Shown: piece by piece, positions 14,658-23,667 of the stretch
Numbering within the stretch: the stretch's first letter is position 1
How the letters are laid out: every line of letters begins with the position of its first letter
NCBI GenBank assembly: GCA_017534445.1
Contig: JAFXWC010000025.1
Span: 1 to 63,242 of the forward strand
DNA: 63,242 nt
Direction: 5' to 3'
From: Treponema sp.
GTDB taxonomy: Bacteria; Spirochaetota; Spirochaetia; Treponematales; Treponemataceae
The notes under the pieces: generated by a model
The model's database searches: none
Told to the model about the DNA's origin: nothing
The model's input: the letters and a program-made list of their open reading frames with translations, nothing else
Position numbers and translations under genes: made by a program

Positions 14658-16247
14658 CTAGAGGATGTAACGCTCCAGGTTCTGGTCTTTTACGACGTCT
14701 TTTAGGCGTTCGTCCACCCATGCGCGGTCAACGGTTATGGTTTCGCCATTGTGCTGGTCTGCGTCAAAGCTAAGGTCTTCCAGGACGGTTTCCATAATCG
14801 TGTGCAGGCGGCGGGCACCAATGTTTTCTGCGCGGGAATTTACGTCTTCTGCAATAAAGGCCATGCGGTCAATTGCCTCTTCCGTAAACTTTAGGGTAAC
14901 GCCTTCCGTTGCAAGAAGTGCCTCGTACTGCTTTACGAGTGCGTTCTTTGGCTCTGTGAGGATTCGCTTGAAGTCTTCTTTTTTGAGGGCTTCGAGTTCC
15001 ACGCGGAGTGGGAAGCGGCCCTGGAGTTCAGGGATTAGGTCGCTGGGGGCTGCCACGCTAAAGGCACCTGCGCCGATGAAGAGTATGTGGGTTGTGTTTA
15101 CCACGCCCCATTTTGTGTTTACGTCACTGCCTTCTACGATTGGGAGGATGTCGCGCTGTACGCCCTCACGGCTAACGTCCTGCCTTGAACCTTCACCGCC
15201 CTTGGTTGCAATTTTGTCTATTTCGTCTATGAAGATGATACCGCTCTGCTCAACGCGCTTTTTTGCCTCGTCCGCAACCTTGTCGCTGTCGGTTATGCGG
15301 TCCAGGGTCTGCGCCATGAGGATGTTGCGTGCCTCGCGTACAGTTACGTTCTTTACGCGGCTTTTTCCGCCGGAGAACATTTCCTGAAGCCCCGCAATTC
15401 CCTCTTCAAAGTCGGCAGGGTTTCCTCCGCTTAGCATTTCCATGCCGAACCTTGGTTGCTGGTGCACGGTTATGTCTACCATGCGGTCTTCCAGCTTTCC
15501 TTCGCGGAGCATGGCACGGAATTTTTCGCGGGTTTCGCTCATGCCCTTGCTTTCTTCCGGGGTCTCTTTTGGGCTTTCTTCCTGGGCAGCCGCTTCAAAA
15601 GTCTCTTCCTCTTCTGCCTCTGCGGATTTTGGCATGTCTATGCGGATAAGGCTTCCCTGTACAGGGGCGTCGCTTCCAAAAATGTTGCCAGAAATATGGA
15701 CGCTTGGCTTTTTAGCCTCTTTCTTTGCCTTTTTTGTGGAGCTTCCGGGTAAAAGCAAATCCAAGAGTGATTCTTCCACCATGGGGACTGCCTTTTCGCG
15801 GAGCTTTTCCTGGGTTTCGGCCTTTACCATGTTGTAGCCAACAGCCATCAGGTCGCGCACCATGCTTTCTACGTCGCGCCCAACATAGCCTACTTCCGTG
15901 TACTTTGTGGCTTCCACTTTAAGGAATGGTGCCCCGCAAAGCTTTGCAAGGCGGCGTGCTATTTCCGTTTTTCCTACTCCGGTTGGTCCCATCATAAGGA
16001 TGTTCTTAGGGGCTACCTCTTCGCGGATTTCTTCCGGGAGCTTGATTCTGCGCTGGCGGTTCCTGAGTGCAACTGCTACAAAGCGCTTTGCCTTGTTCTG
16101 GCCTATGATGTAGCTGTCCAGGCGGCTTACAATCTGTGCCGGGGTGAGCCCGTCTGGGATTCCCTTTGCGGCTGGATTTTCGCCTGTTGCACCACTTGGT
16201 GCAACACCTTGTGTACTATTAGTCTGGGGGGTAATGCTTTCTTCCAT
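14658..16247 (-). CDS. hslU: ATP-dependent protease ATPase subunit HslU (ClpY)
   Basis: 529 residues from the ATG at 16247 with AGGAAAG five bases upstream. A TTG at 16289 would add 14 residues but overlaps hslV and lacks its own site. HslU is an AAA+ unfoldase that feeds substrates to HslV. Seen: Walker A GPTGVGKT (about residue 86), KYTEVGYVGRDVESMVRDL pore region, Walker B GIIFIDEIDKIA, sensor region AENIGARRLHTIME and the C-terminal tail ERYIL that inserts into HslV. It is about 80 residues longer than the E. coli protein: a 35-residue low-complexity N-terminus and an acidic insert (about residues 185-235, rich in E, A and S) in the I-domain. Confidence 0.95.
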   Translation of the reverse strand: MEESITPQTNSTQGVAPSGATGENPAAKGIPDGLTPAQIVSRLDSYIIGQNKAKRFVAVALRNRQRRIKLPEEIREEVAPKNILMMGPTGVGKTEIARRLAKLCGAPFLKVEATKYTEVGYVGRDVESMVRDLMAVGYNMVKAETQEKLREKAVPMVEESLLDLLLPGSSTKKAKKEAKKPSVHISGNIFGSDAPVQGSLIRIDMPKSAEAEEEETFEAAAQEESPKETPEESKGMSETREKFRAMLREGKLEDRMVDITVHQQPRFGMEMLSGGNPADFEEGIAGLQEMFSGGKSRVKNVTVREARNILMAQTLDRITDSDKVADEAKKRVEQSGIIFIDEIDKIATKGGEGSRQDVSREGVQRDILPIVEGSDVNTKWGVVNTTHILFIGAGAFSVAAPSDLIPELQGRFPLRVELEALKKEDFKRILTEPKNALVKQYEALLATEGVTLKFTEEAIDRMAFIAEDVNSRAENIGARRLHTIMETVLEDLSFDADQHNGETITVDRAWVDERLKDVVKDQNLERYIL

Positions 16248-16272
16248 ATTGCTTTCCTGATTATTTTCCTGT

Positions 16273-16818
16273 TTACTGTAGCTCTTCAACTACCACATTG
16301 TCGTTTGTATAGATGCAGATTTGCCCTGCTATTTTAAGCGATTTTTCCGCAATTTCCTTTGCACCCATGGCCGGGTTTTCCATGTAGGCAAGGGCTGCGG
16401 CATAGGCATAGTTTCCGCCAGAACCGATTGCTATGGCATCGTTTTCCGGTTCTATTACGTTTCCGTCTCCAGAGATGAGCAATATCTTGTTCTTGTCTGC
16501 TACCAGAAGCATGGCCTCCAACTTGCTCATGTAGCGTTCTGTGCGCCAAAGCTTGGCAAGTTCCACCGCTGAACGGGAAAGGTCTCCGTTGAACTCCTTT
16601 AGCTTGTCTTCAAATTTGTCAAAGAGCGTGAATGCGTCTGCAACAGAACCAGCAAAGCCTGTAAGCACCTTGTCTCCGTAGATTTTGCGTACCTTGCGTG
16701 CATTACCCTTTACAACAGTGTTTCCGGCTGTTACCTGGCCGTCTCCTGCCATTGCAACCCTTCCGTTTCTTTTTACGGCTATAACCGTTGTGCTCCTTAT
16801 TTTATTTTCTTCTGACAT
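16273..16818 (-). CDS. hslV: ATP-dependent protease peptidase subunit HslV (ClpQ)
   Basis: 181 residues. Threonine-type protease subunit of the HslUV complex. The start [33 protein letters not shown] includes the TT pair from which the catalytic Thr is usually exposed by removal of the preceding residues, here about nine residues, slightly longer than in E. coli. Also present are [23 protein letters not shown] and the [14 protein letters not shown] block. It ends 25 bases before the ATG chosen for hslU and starts 19 bases after xerC, forming the xerC-hslV-hslU cluster known from Firmicutes (codV-clpQ-clpY); no codY-like gene follows. Confidence 0.96.
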   Translation of the reverse strand: MSEENKIRSTTVIAVKRNGRVAMAGDGQVTAGNTVVKGNARKVRKIYGDKVLTGFAGSVADAFTLFDKFEDKLKEFNGDLSRSAVELAKLWRTERYMSKLEAMLLVADKNKILLISGDGNVIEPENDAIAIGSGGNYAYAAALAYMENPAMGAKEIAEKSLKIAGQICIYTNDNVVVEELQ

Positions 16819-16837
16819 AAGAACTCCTAGTATAATT

Positions 16838-17782
16838 TTAGTCCTGCTTTCCCGAATGGGGGAAGGCCTGTTTGTAAACTTCCTTTAGCCTCTCCGTAGT
16901 TACGTGGGTGTAGCGCTGGGTTGTGCTTATGCTTGAATGCCCCAACATCTCCTGCACTGCACGTATGTCTGCTCCCGCGGCAAGCATGGCTGTGGCAAAG
17001 GTATGGCGGAAGGCATGGGGAGAGACGTGCCTGTTGGTTCCTTCCACACCCGAATATCTGCTTACAATATACCAAATTCCGTGTTCGCTCAAGGGGGTTC
17101 CCTTTTGGTTCAGGAAGACCTCCTCCACGGGACTGCCACCGCCCTTTTCCCTCTCAGGAAAGCGGCTTTTCCTTTCTGCAAGGTATGCAAGCAAAGAAGA
17201 CACGGCATCCTCTGCAAAAAAAACGCGTCTGTCCTTCTTGCCCTTACCCGTAACCACCGCACTCTTAAAGCCGGAGGAAAAGTCCTTTAGCCTAAGGTGG
17301 GCAATCTCACCGACACGGCATCCAGAAGAATAGAGCATCTCGAACAAGGCCTTGTCCCTTGCCTGCCACAAAAGCGGCTCTTTTTCCGGCTCAATGCACA
17401 AAGCATCCACTTCCGTAGCCGTCATGAACCTTGGCAAGTGCTTGGGTGCCTTTAGCGTCTTTAGCTCAAGAGAGACATTACTTTTAATATAACCAAATTT
17501 CTTGCAATAGGCAAATAATCCGCGCACGGCTGCAATAAAACGGTTTATGGAAACGCTTCCGTATTTTCTGCGGCTAAGAGAGCCAACGCAGCCCCGCAAG
17601 TCTTCCAAAGTGAGGTCTTTTAGCGGCTTTTGTGGGGTAAGGATTTGCATAAGGTGCTTAAAGTCTTCTCCGTAGCCTTTTACGGTATTTTCTGAAAGTC
17701 CGCGGACAGATTTTATGTACAAAAGGTATTCAGCGCAGCATTCTTCTATAGAAACAGGGGAATTGCTGGAAACAGTGAGCAT
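16838..17782 (-). CDS. xerC: Site-specific tyrosine recombinase XerC
   Basis: 314 residues. N-terminal SAM-like core-binding domain to about residue 100, then the catalytic domain with all expected residues: the Arg of [14 protein letters not shown], the Lys of the beta hairpin [19 protein letters not shown] (His-x-x-Arg), [14 protein letters not shown] (His and nucleophile Tyr). It resolves chromosome dimers at dif with XerD. Start at 17782. It is the first gene of the xerC-hslV-hslU cluster, which argues for a housekeeping XerC, not a mobile integrase. Confidence 0.93.
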   Translation of the reverse strand: MLTVSSNSPVSIEECCAEYLLYIKSVRGLSENTVKGYGEDFKHLMQILTPQKPLKDLTLEDLRGCVGSLSRRKYGSVSINRFIAAVRGLFAYCKKFGYIKSNVSLELKTLKAPKHLPRFMTATEVDALCIEPEKEPLLWQARDKALFEMLYSSGCRVGEIAHLRLKDFSSGFKSAVVTGKGKKDRRVFFAEDAVSSLLAYLAERKSRFPEREKGGGSPVEEVFLNQKGTPLSEHGIWYIVSRYSGVEGTNRHVSPHAFRHTFATAMLAAGADIRAVQEMLGHSSISTTQRYTHVTTERLKEVYKQAFPHSGKQD

Positions 17783-17845
17783 TATCTTTGCCTCCTACCA
17801 TGTTATTTTCGGAAAAAGAGGGGATAAAGCAAATACGGATTATTC

Positions 17846-18004
17846 TATTTTTCTGGACGCAAATTCCAACTTCCCCATACGTCTTAAGGCTAAAACCGGG
17901 AATCCATGCCTTTGCAGAACCGGCTTTCCAGGGTTCCGCGGGGCCCTACCCGCTCCATTGCTAGCGCAACCCGCCTGCGGCGGGCCCTTCCAATCCGGCG
18001 TAGG
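17846..18004 (-). repeat. Dispersed intergenic element, copy 4
   Basis: Read on the minus strand: CCTACGCCGGATTGGAAGGG at 18004, a CCCGCCGCAGGCGGG hairpin, GGAACCCTGGAAAGCCGGT ending about 17920, then right edge TTTGCGTCCAGAAAAAT near 17846-17862. It lies directly against the stop of the MATE gene (18006) and upstream of xerC. Confidence 0.75.
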
Positions 18005-18005
18005 T

Positions 18006-19466
18006 TCATTTGCCCCCATGCCTTTCCAGGCCACCGCCAAATTTGCCATTCCGCTTAAGCAAAAGATAAAAGCCCAGGCATATTAAAGAAGACAAAAGCG
18101 AGCCTATCGCCGGAGCCCAGCCCATTGGGTAAAGCGTGCCGGGAAAGTACTTGGCCGCAAAATAAGCCCCCGGTATGCGGACAAGAAGAATAGAAACCGT
18201 ATTGTGGACAAAAGACAAAAGCGAGTAACCGTAAGCGCAGAAAAATCCGCTGAATGCAAAATGGAAGGCCGCAAAAAAGCAGTCAAAGACGTAGGAGCGC
18301 AAATACTGGCCCCCAAGCTGAACCACTTCTGCATCGTGCGTAAACAAAGATACAAAGGGAACCGATGCAAACTGGAAGGCAAGCGCAAACAAAGCCCCAA
18401 AGGCAGAGGCAATTGCCATGCCTGCATACAAAGTGTGCCTGGCCCTGGCGTGAAGAGAAGCCCCCATGTTCTGGGCGGCAAGAGCGGATATAGCGCTGAG
18501 CATGCTGGAAGGGACAAGGAAGAGGAAGCAGATTATCTTTTCCACAATTCCAACCGCAGCGGCAACGCTAAGACCCCTGGAATTTGCAATTATCGTTATT
18601 ACAAGAAAGGAAACCTGAATAAAGCCGTCCTGGGCGGAAACCGGAAGCCCAATCTGCAAAAGGGCCTTCAGAACCTTTGCATCCATCCTAAAGTCGCCCC
18701 GCAGAATCCTTACGCAAGCCACACTCTTTACACGAGACCCACTGCTTGCACGAGCCTCATCGGAAGCCCCACCGCTCCCGTAAGCCTCACCGGAAGCCCC
18801 ACGTTTTCCACGGGCAAAAAGCACAAATGCAGCAAGAAAAGCGCTAAAAGCCTGCGAAAGAACCGTAGCAAGGGCAGCCCCCCTTGAACCAAGAGCAAGC
18901 GGCCCCATAAAAAATACGTCCAAGATTATGTTTACAAGGCAAGATGCGGCAACAAAATAAAGCGGCCTCTTTGAATCCCCCGCACCACGGAAAACTGCCG
19001 AAACCGAATTGTAAAGCGAAATAAAGGGAATGCCCAAAAAGCAAATCCCAAGATAGGAAAGAGTCTCCCCAACCGCCTCTGGAGGGGTATGCATAAGAGC
19101 TACAATCTGGGGGCAAAAGACAAAAAGAATGGCTGTGGCAAAAACAGAAAAAATCAAAAAAGCAAGAAGCGAATTCCCCGCGCACAAACCGGCGTCCCGT
19201 TCCTTGCCAGCACCAACCGCCCGCGCCGTAAGAACCGTCGTTCCCATGGCAAGCCCCGCAATAATCACCGTAATCATGTGCATAATCTGGCTGCCAATGG
19301 AAACCGCAGTTATAACGTCCGCCCCGTTGAACTGCCCCGCAATAAAAAGGTCTGCCATGCCGTAAAGGGTCTGCAAAAAATTTGCCATCAAAAACGGAAG
19401 CGAAAACGCAACCAGCCTAGCCGCAACGCTCCCCTCCGTCAACTTTCCTTCAAGATTTTCTTTCAT
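18006..19466 (-). CDS. MATE-family multidrug/sodium efflux transporter
   Basis: 486 residues with twelve predicted membrane helices. The N-terminus LTEGSVAARLVAFSLPFLMANFLQTLYGMADLFIAGQFNGADVITAVSIGSQIMHMI is typical of the DinF/NorM-like MATE proteins. MATE proteins export cationic compounds in exchange for sodium or protons. Unusual is a hydrophilic insert at about residues 211-238 (GASGEAYGSGGASDEARASSGSR) between helices 6 and 7; its DNA (18719-18810) is built from repeated SGEA/SDEA-like codon runs, suggesting slippage expansion in a cytosolic loop. Confidence 0.92.
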   Translation of the reverse strand: MKENLEGKLTEGSVAARLVAFSLPFLMANFLQTLYGMADLFIAGQFNGADVITAVSIGSQIMHMITVIIAGLAMGTTVLTARAVGAGKERDAGLCAGNSLLAFLIFSVFATAILFVFCPQIVALMHTPPEAVGETLSYLGICFLGIPFISLYNSVSAVFRGAGDSKRPLYFVAASCLVNIILDVFFMGPLALGSRGAALATVLSQAFSAFLAAFVLFARGKRGASGEAYGSGGASDEARASSGSRVKSVACVRILRGDFRMDAKVLKALLQIGLPVSAQDGFIQVSFLVITIIANSRGLSVAAAVGIVEKIICFLFLVPSSMLSAISALAAQNMGASLHARARHTLYAGMAIASAFGALFALAFQFASVPFVSLFTHDAEVVQLGGQYLRSYVFDCFFAAFHFAFSGFFCAYGYSLLSFVHNTVSILLVRIPGAYFAAKYFPGTLYPMGWAPAIGSLLSSLICLGFYLLLKRNGKFGGGLERHGGK

Positions 19467-19513
19467 ACCTTGGCTATATTATAGAAAAGAAACAAAAAAG
19501 TAAACGGAACTTT

Positions 19514-20503
19514 TTAGGACTTCACTTCCCACCAGCCGTTCTTGTCTGCACCGTGGCGCAAAAGAAGACCCTTCTTCTTTAGCTCAGTGATTTTCCTGCT
19601 GACTGTTGGCCGCGACTTCCCGGTTTTTTCTGCAAGCTCATCATACGAAATACTTGGATTTTCCCTTATAAGTTTCAAAATCAAATTTACAGTATCATTT
19701 ACAGTATCATTTACAGTATCATTTACAGTATCATTTACAGTATCATTTATAGTATCATGCTCTTTCAATGAATTCAAGATAATTGAAAGCATGAAATCAA
19801 CGAATATGCCGGAATCATTTTTGTCTGTTGACTCTTCTATGGCATTATAATATGCAGCCTGATTTTCCCATATCATGTTTTCAATTGGAAGATTGGCAAA
19901 AACTGGATTCCATTCGGACAAAAGCCGTGACTGCCAAAAGCGTCCCATCCGCCCATTTCCGTCTTCAAAGGGATGGATGAATTCAAACTCATAATGGAAG
20001 ACACTGGATTTTATAAGAATATGGTCTTTGGAGTCTTTAAGCCAGCCGAACAAATCATCAATCAAAAACGGAAGTCTGTCTGCCGGCGGGGCAATGTGGG
20101 AGACTCCATCTTTTCCAGCCACACAAACACCGCCTTTCCTAAAGTGTCCTGGATTATCAACCAGCCCCATAGCCATGATGCCGTGAGCCTTCAACAAATC
20201 CTTGTAGTCATAGGGATTAAAAGTCATAAAGGAATCATAAGCCTTGACGGCATTCCTTACTCCCAGAACTTCCTGCATGGGAGCAAGGACATGTTTTCCC
20301 TCAATAATAGCCGTAACCTGTTCCTCAGAAAGCGAATTCCCCTCAATAGCCAAAGAACCGCGGATTGTCTTCATGCGGTTTACCTTACGGAGTTTTATGC
20401 CATCTTTCTGCTCCATGCGGATTGCAAACCTCTCCAGCTTGGCAGATATGTCAGAGATAAGATTAATTGCATTGGCACTAATCGTAAAAGGCGGCGTATA
20501 CAT
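19514..20503 (-). CDS. Fic-domain protein with C-terminal winged helix
   Basis: 329 residues. The Fic motif HPFEDGNGRMGR is at residues 177-188 with the catalytic His first; such enzymes usually transfer AMP to a protein hydroxyl. An N-terminal inhibitory helix of the (S/T)xxxE(G/N) type, SLAIEG at 50-55, shows a self-inhibited class II enzyme. Residues about 280-329 (PSISYDELAEKTGKSRPTVSRKITELKKKGLLLRHG) form a winged-helix domain. The two parts are joined by a tandem repeat linker, HDTI then five NDTV units, encoded by a 12-base DNA repeat. Transcribed alone, divergent from valS. Role could be regulation of its own expression or an unknown target. Confidence 0.93.
   Translation of the reverse strand: MYTPPFTISANAINLISDISAKLERFAIRMEQKDGIKLRKVNRMKTIRGSLAIEGNSLSEEQVTAIIEGKHVLAPMQEVLGVRNAVKAYDSFMTFNPYDYKDLLKAHGIMAMGLVDNPGHFRKGGVCVAGKDGVSHIAPPADRLPFLIDDLFGWLKDSKDHILIKSSVFHYEFEFIHPFEDGNGRMGRFWQSRLLSEWNPVFANLPIENMIWENQAAYYNAIEESTDKNDSGIFVDFMLSIILNSLKEHDTINDTVNDTVNDTVNDTVNDTVNLILKLIRENPSISYDELAEKTGKSRPTVSRKITELKKKGLLLRHGADKNGWWEVKS
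19691..19758. repeat. 12-base tandem repeat inside the fic gene
   Basis: AGTATCATTTAC repeated six times in a row (the last two copies with small changes) encodes the NDTV linker. The unit is a multiple of three, so copy-number change alters linker length without frameshift. Confidence 0.9.
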
Positions 20504-20670
20504 ACCATAATTATATCAGAAAAAGCTTTTTTTGTTTAGCAAATCAGTCATTTCACAAGGAATTCAGCCCGTCCCCACATTGACAACTTCTTACAGCGTC
20601 CTTGCCCACAATCCTATAAATCTCCGGGTTACTAAGCCGCCCATCCTTGGGCTCCATATTTTTTTTCAAG

Positions 20671-20796
20671 TCAGGAGCGAAAGCGGAGCCCTGGAAAGCG
20701 GGTTAAAAAAGGCACTGCGGAATGGCGTAGCCTTACGCACAGTAAAAAAACAAAAGCGGCTCCAAAGAAAAAAATTATGCCGTCACTTGCCTACGC
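20671..20796 (+). repeat. Dispersed intergenic element, copy 5 (left edge lost)
   Basis: Within the 384-base gap 20504-20887. The inner segment GGAGCCCTGGAAAGCGGGT is at 20686-20704; GGAATGGCGTAGCC follows as in copy 1; the right edge AAAAGCGGCTCCAAAG is near 20752-20767. Upstream, AAGCCGCCCATCCTTGGGCTC (about 20634-20654) is a further hairpin. The last 60 bases of the gap carry a TATAAT-like box (20837) and AGAGGT before valS. Confidence 0.6.
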
Positions 20797-20887
20797 CGCA
20801 CCCCTTGCGTGTTGTTGAATTCAAAATGCAAATTCATTATAATTACTAGCTATTACAAATACCCAAGAAATTTACCCAGAGGTCAAC

Positions 20888-23644
20888 ATGAAAGCCATTG
20901 AACTTGAAAAGGCATACAATCCCAAAGACTTTGAAGAAAGAATTTACGGTGAATGGCTGGAAAAGGGCTGCTTTAAGCCTGCCAGCGACGAATCATCCCC
21001 CATGCACCAGTGCTACCTTAAGAACAAGGAAAAAGGAAAAGCCGGAAAATATACAGTCGTAATCCCCCCGCCAAACGTAACAGGCGTTTTGCACATGGGC
21101 CACGGCCTTAACAACGTTTTGCAGGACATCGTAGTCCGCTACCACCGCATGAAGGGAGAGGACACCCTCTGGGTAACAGGAACCGACCACGCAGGCATTG
21201 CAACCCAGAACGTGGTTGAGCGCGCCCTTAAAAAAGAAGGAAAAAGCCGCAACGACCTTGGAAGGGAAAAATTCCTTGAGCGCACATGGCAGGTAAAGGA
21301 AGACCACCACAACACAATCGTAAAGCAGCAGAAAAAGCTTGGAAACTCCGTTGACTGGGACAGGGAACGCTTTACCATGGACGAAGGCTTAAGCAAGGCC
21401 GTACGCGAAGTGTTCGTTTCTCTCTACGAAAGGGGCCTCATCTACCGCGGAAACTACCTTGTAAACTGGTGCCCAAGATGCGGAACAGCACTTGCCGACG
21501 ACGAAGTTGACCACACAGACACAAACGGCGCAATGTACCACATCTGGTACGAATATGCAGACGGTCCAGCCCCGGACGGCTCAACAAAAATCGAAATTGC
21601 AACAACCCGCCCCGAGACGCTTTTGGGCGATACGGCAGTAGCAGTAAACCCAACGGACGAACGCTACAAGGACATTGTGGGAAAGAAGCTTAAGCTTCCG
21701 CTAACAGACCGCACAATTCCACTCATTGCAGACGCATACGTAGACAAGGAATTCGGAACCGGTATGGTAAAAATCACACCGGCCCACGACCCCAACGACT
21801 ACCAGGTTGGAAAGCGCAACAACCTGGAAATAATCAACATACTGAACCCGGACGGAACCCTTAACGAAAACTGCCCGGAAAAGTACCGCGGAATGACCTG
21901 CCAGAAGGCACGCGCCCTTATAATCCAGGACCTCACAGACCTAGGCCTTTTCAAAGCGGAAGAAAAAATCACCCACTCGGTTGGCCACTGCTACCGCTGC
22001 GGAACAGTCGTTGAGCCTTACTTAAGCGACCAGTGGTTCGTAAAGATGAAGCCGCTCGCAGACAAGGCCCTCGAAGCATGGAAGAAGGGAGAAATCGTCT
22101 TCTACCCCCGCAAGTGGGAAAACACATACACACACTGGATGGAAAACATCCGCGACTGGTGCATAAGCCGCCAGCTCTGGTGGGGACACAGAATCCCCGT
22201 ATGGTACTGCCAGAAGTGTGGAAAGGTAATCGTAAGCAGAACAGACCCTGAATGCTGCCCGGACTGCAAAGCCCCCGCATCAGAACTAAAGCAGGACCCG
22301 GACGTACTGGACACCTGGTTCTCATCTTGGCTCTGGCCCTTCTCCACACTGGGATGGCCGGAAAAAACAGCCGACCTTGCGGAATTCTACCCAACAAACG
22401 CACTGGTAACAGCCTACGACATAATCTTCTTCTGGGTAAGCCGCATGGTAATGGCTGGCCTCGAATTCACAGGCAAGGCACCATTCCACGACATCTACAT
22501 CCACGGCCTTGTCCGCGACAAACAGGGACGCAAGATGAGCAAATCCCTGGGCAACGGCATTGACCCGCTAGAAATAATCGACATGTACGGAGCCGATGCC
22601 CTCAAGTTCACCATGAGCTACATGGCAGCACAGGGACAGGACATACTTGTAGACAAAGACTCCTTCAAGATGGGAAGCCGCTTCTGCAACAAGGTCTGGA
22701 ACGCAAGCCGCTACATTCTGGGCAACCTGGAAGGCCGCACCCTCATCCCGGTAAAGGACAGTGACCTCACCGAACTTGACAAATGGATCTACACCTGCCT
22801 TAACCGTGCCGTAAAGCTCAGCAGGGAAGCACTTGAAAGCTACCGCTACAACGACGCAACAAGCGCAGTATACGAATACTTCTGGAACGACTTCTGCGAC
22901 TGGTACGTGGAAGCAACAAAGCTCTCCTTCAAAAACGGAGACGAGAGGGAAAAGGACCGCGCAGTTTCCGTACTGCTAAACGTAATGGAAGAAACCCTCC
23001 GCCTGCTCCACCCCTTCATTCCTTTCGTAACGGAAGAAATCTGGAGCAAGTTGCCGCTTGACCAAATCACCGCAAACCGCAGCACAGCCGGACAGCAGAA
23101 AATCCTGCCAACATCCGACTACAAAGACATGCTGGTAGACGCCCCCTACCCGGAATTCAGCCAGGAGCGCGAAAACGAGACCATAACAGGCCGCTTCGAA
23201 GCCCTAAAGGAACTCATCCGCGCAATCCGTGCCCTCCGCGTAGAATGTGGCCTTGACCCGGCACTAAAGCTCCACGTTGCAATCCAGATAGAAAATGGCA
23301 GCGCCGCAGAAGTAATCAAAGAAAAAACAGACATGATTGAACTCCTTGCGGGTGTCAAAAAGACTGAATTTGTTGCCGATAAACCAGAGAAGGCCATCGG
23401 AACCGTAGGAAAAGGCTTCGAGGCATTCCTTCTTGTAGACGAAAGCGTCAACAAGGAGCAGCTTATGGCTCACTTCAACAAGGAAATCGAGACGGAAAAG
23501 GCCGCCGCCCAAAAAAGCGAGGCAAAGCTTGGCGGAAAATTCGCCCAGCACGCACCGGCAGAAGTTGTTCAGGCAGAAAAAGACAAGCTTGAAGAAACAA
23601 AGCGCCGCATCGAAAAGCTCGAATCCTACGTAAAAAGCCTGTAG
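20888..23644 (+). CDS. valS: Valyl-tRNA synthetase
   Basis: 918 residues, a normal length. Class I signatures: PPPNVTGVLHMGHGLNN with HMGH at 69-72 and RKMSKSLGN with KMSKS at 549-553. The editing domain with TTRPETLLGDTAVAV lies between them, and zinc-type cysteines appear in NWCPRCGTAL and YCQKCGKV ... CCPDCKAP. A C-terminal coiled coil (about 855-918: FNKEIETEKAAAQKSEAKLGGKFAQHAPAEVVQAEKDKLEETKRRIEKLESYV) is the tRNA-binding arm of ValRS. It charges tRNA-Val with valine. AGAGGT precedes the ATG. Its codons are more GC- and C-ending than the genes around 28-33 kb, consistent with high expression. Confidence 0.98.
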   Translation: MKAIELEKAYNPKDFEERIYGEWLEKGCFKPASDESSPMHQCYLKNKEKGKAGKYTVVIPPPNVTGVLHMGHGLNNVLQDIVVRYHRMKGEDTLWVTGTDHAGIATQNVVERALKKEGKSRNDLGREKFLERTWQVKEDHHNTIVKQQKKLGNSVDWDRERFTMDEGLSKAVREVFVSLYERGLIYRGNYLVNWCPRCGTALADDEVDHTDTNGAMYHIWYEYADGPAPDGSTKIEIATTRPETLLGDTAVAVNPTDERYKDIVGKKLKLPLTDRTIPLIADAYVDKEFGTGMVKITPAHDPNDYQVGKRNNLEIINILNPDGTLNENCPEKYRGMTCQKARALIIQDLTDLGLFKAEEKITHSVGHCYRCGTVVEPYLSDQWFVKMKPLADKALEAWKKGEIVFYPRKWENTYTHWMENIRDWCISRQLWWGHRIPVWYCQKCGKVIVSRTDPECCPDCKAPASELKQDPDVLDTWFSSWLWPFSTLGWPEKTADLAEFYPTNALVTAYDIIFFWVSRMVMAGLEFTGKAPFHDIYIHGLVRDKQGRKMSKSLGNGIDPLEIIDMYGADALKFTMSYMAAQGQDILVDKDSFKMGSRFCNKVWNASRYILGNLEGRTLIPVKDSDLTELDKWIYTCLNRAVKLSREALESYRYNDATSAVYEYFWNDFCDWYVEATKLSFKNGDEREKDRAVSVLLNVMEETLRLLHPFIPFVTEEIWSKLPLDQITANRSTAGQQKILPTSDYKDMLVDAPYPEFSQERENETITGRFEALKELIRAIRALRVECGLDPALKLHVAIQIENGSAAEVIKEKTDMIELLAGVKKTEFVADKPEKAIGTVGKGFEAFLLVDESVNKEQLMAHFNKEIETEKAAAQKSEAKLGGKFAQHAPAEVVQAEKDKLEETKRRIEKLESYVKSL

Positions 23645-23667
23645 GCTGGCTAGAATCAGGAGGAAAT

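Noticed and set aside
14737..15387. 216-codon plus-strand frame opposite hslU
   Set aside because: Antisense shadow of hslU with Ser/Arg-rich composition and no recognisable domain.
16838..17782. Phage or integron integrase
   Set aside because: Although a tyrosine recombinase, it is in the conserved xerC-hslV-hslU cluster and no attachment repeats or phage genes flank it.
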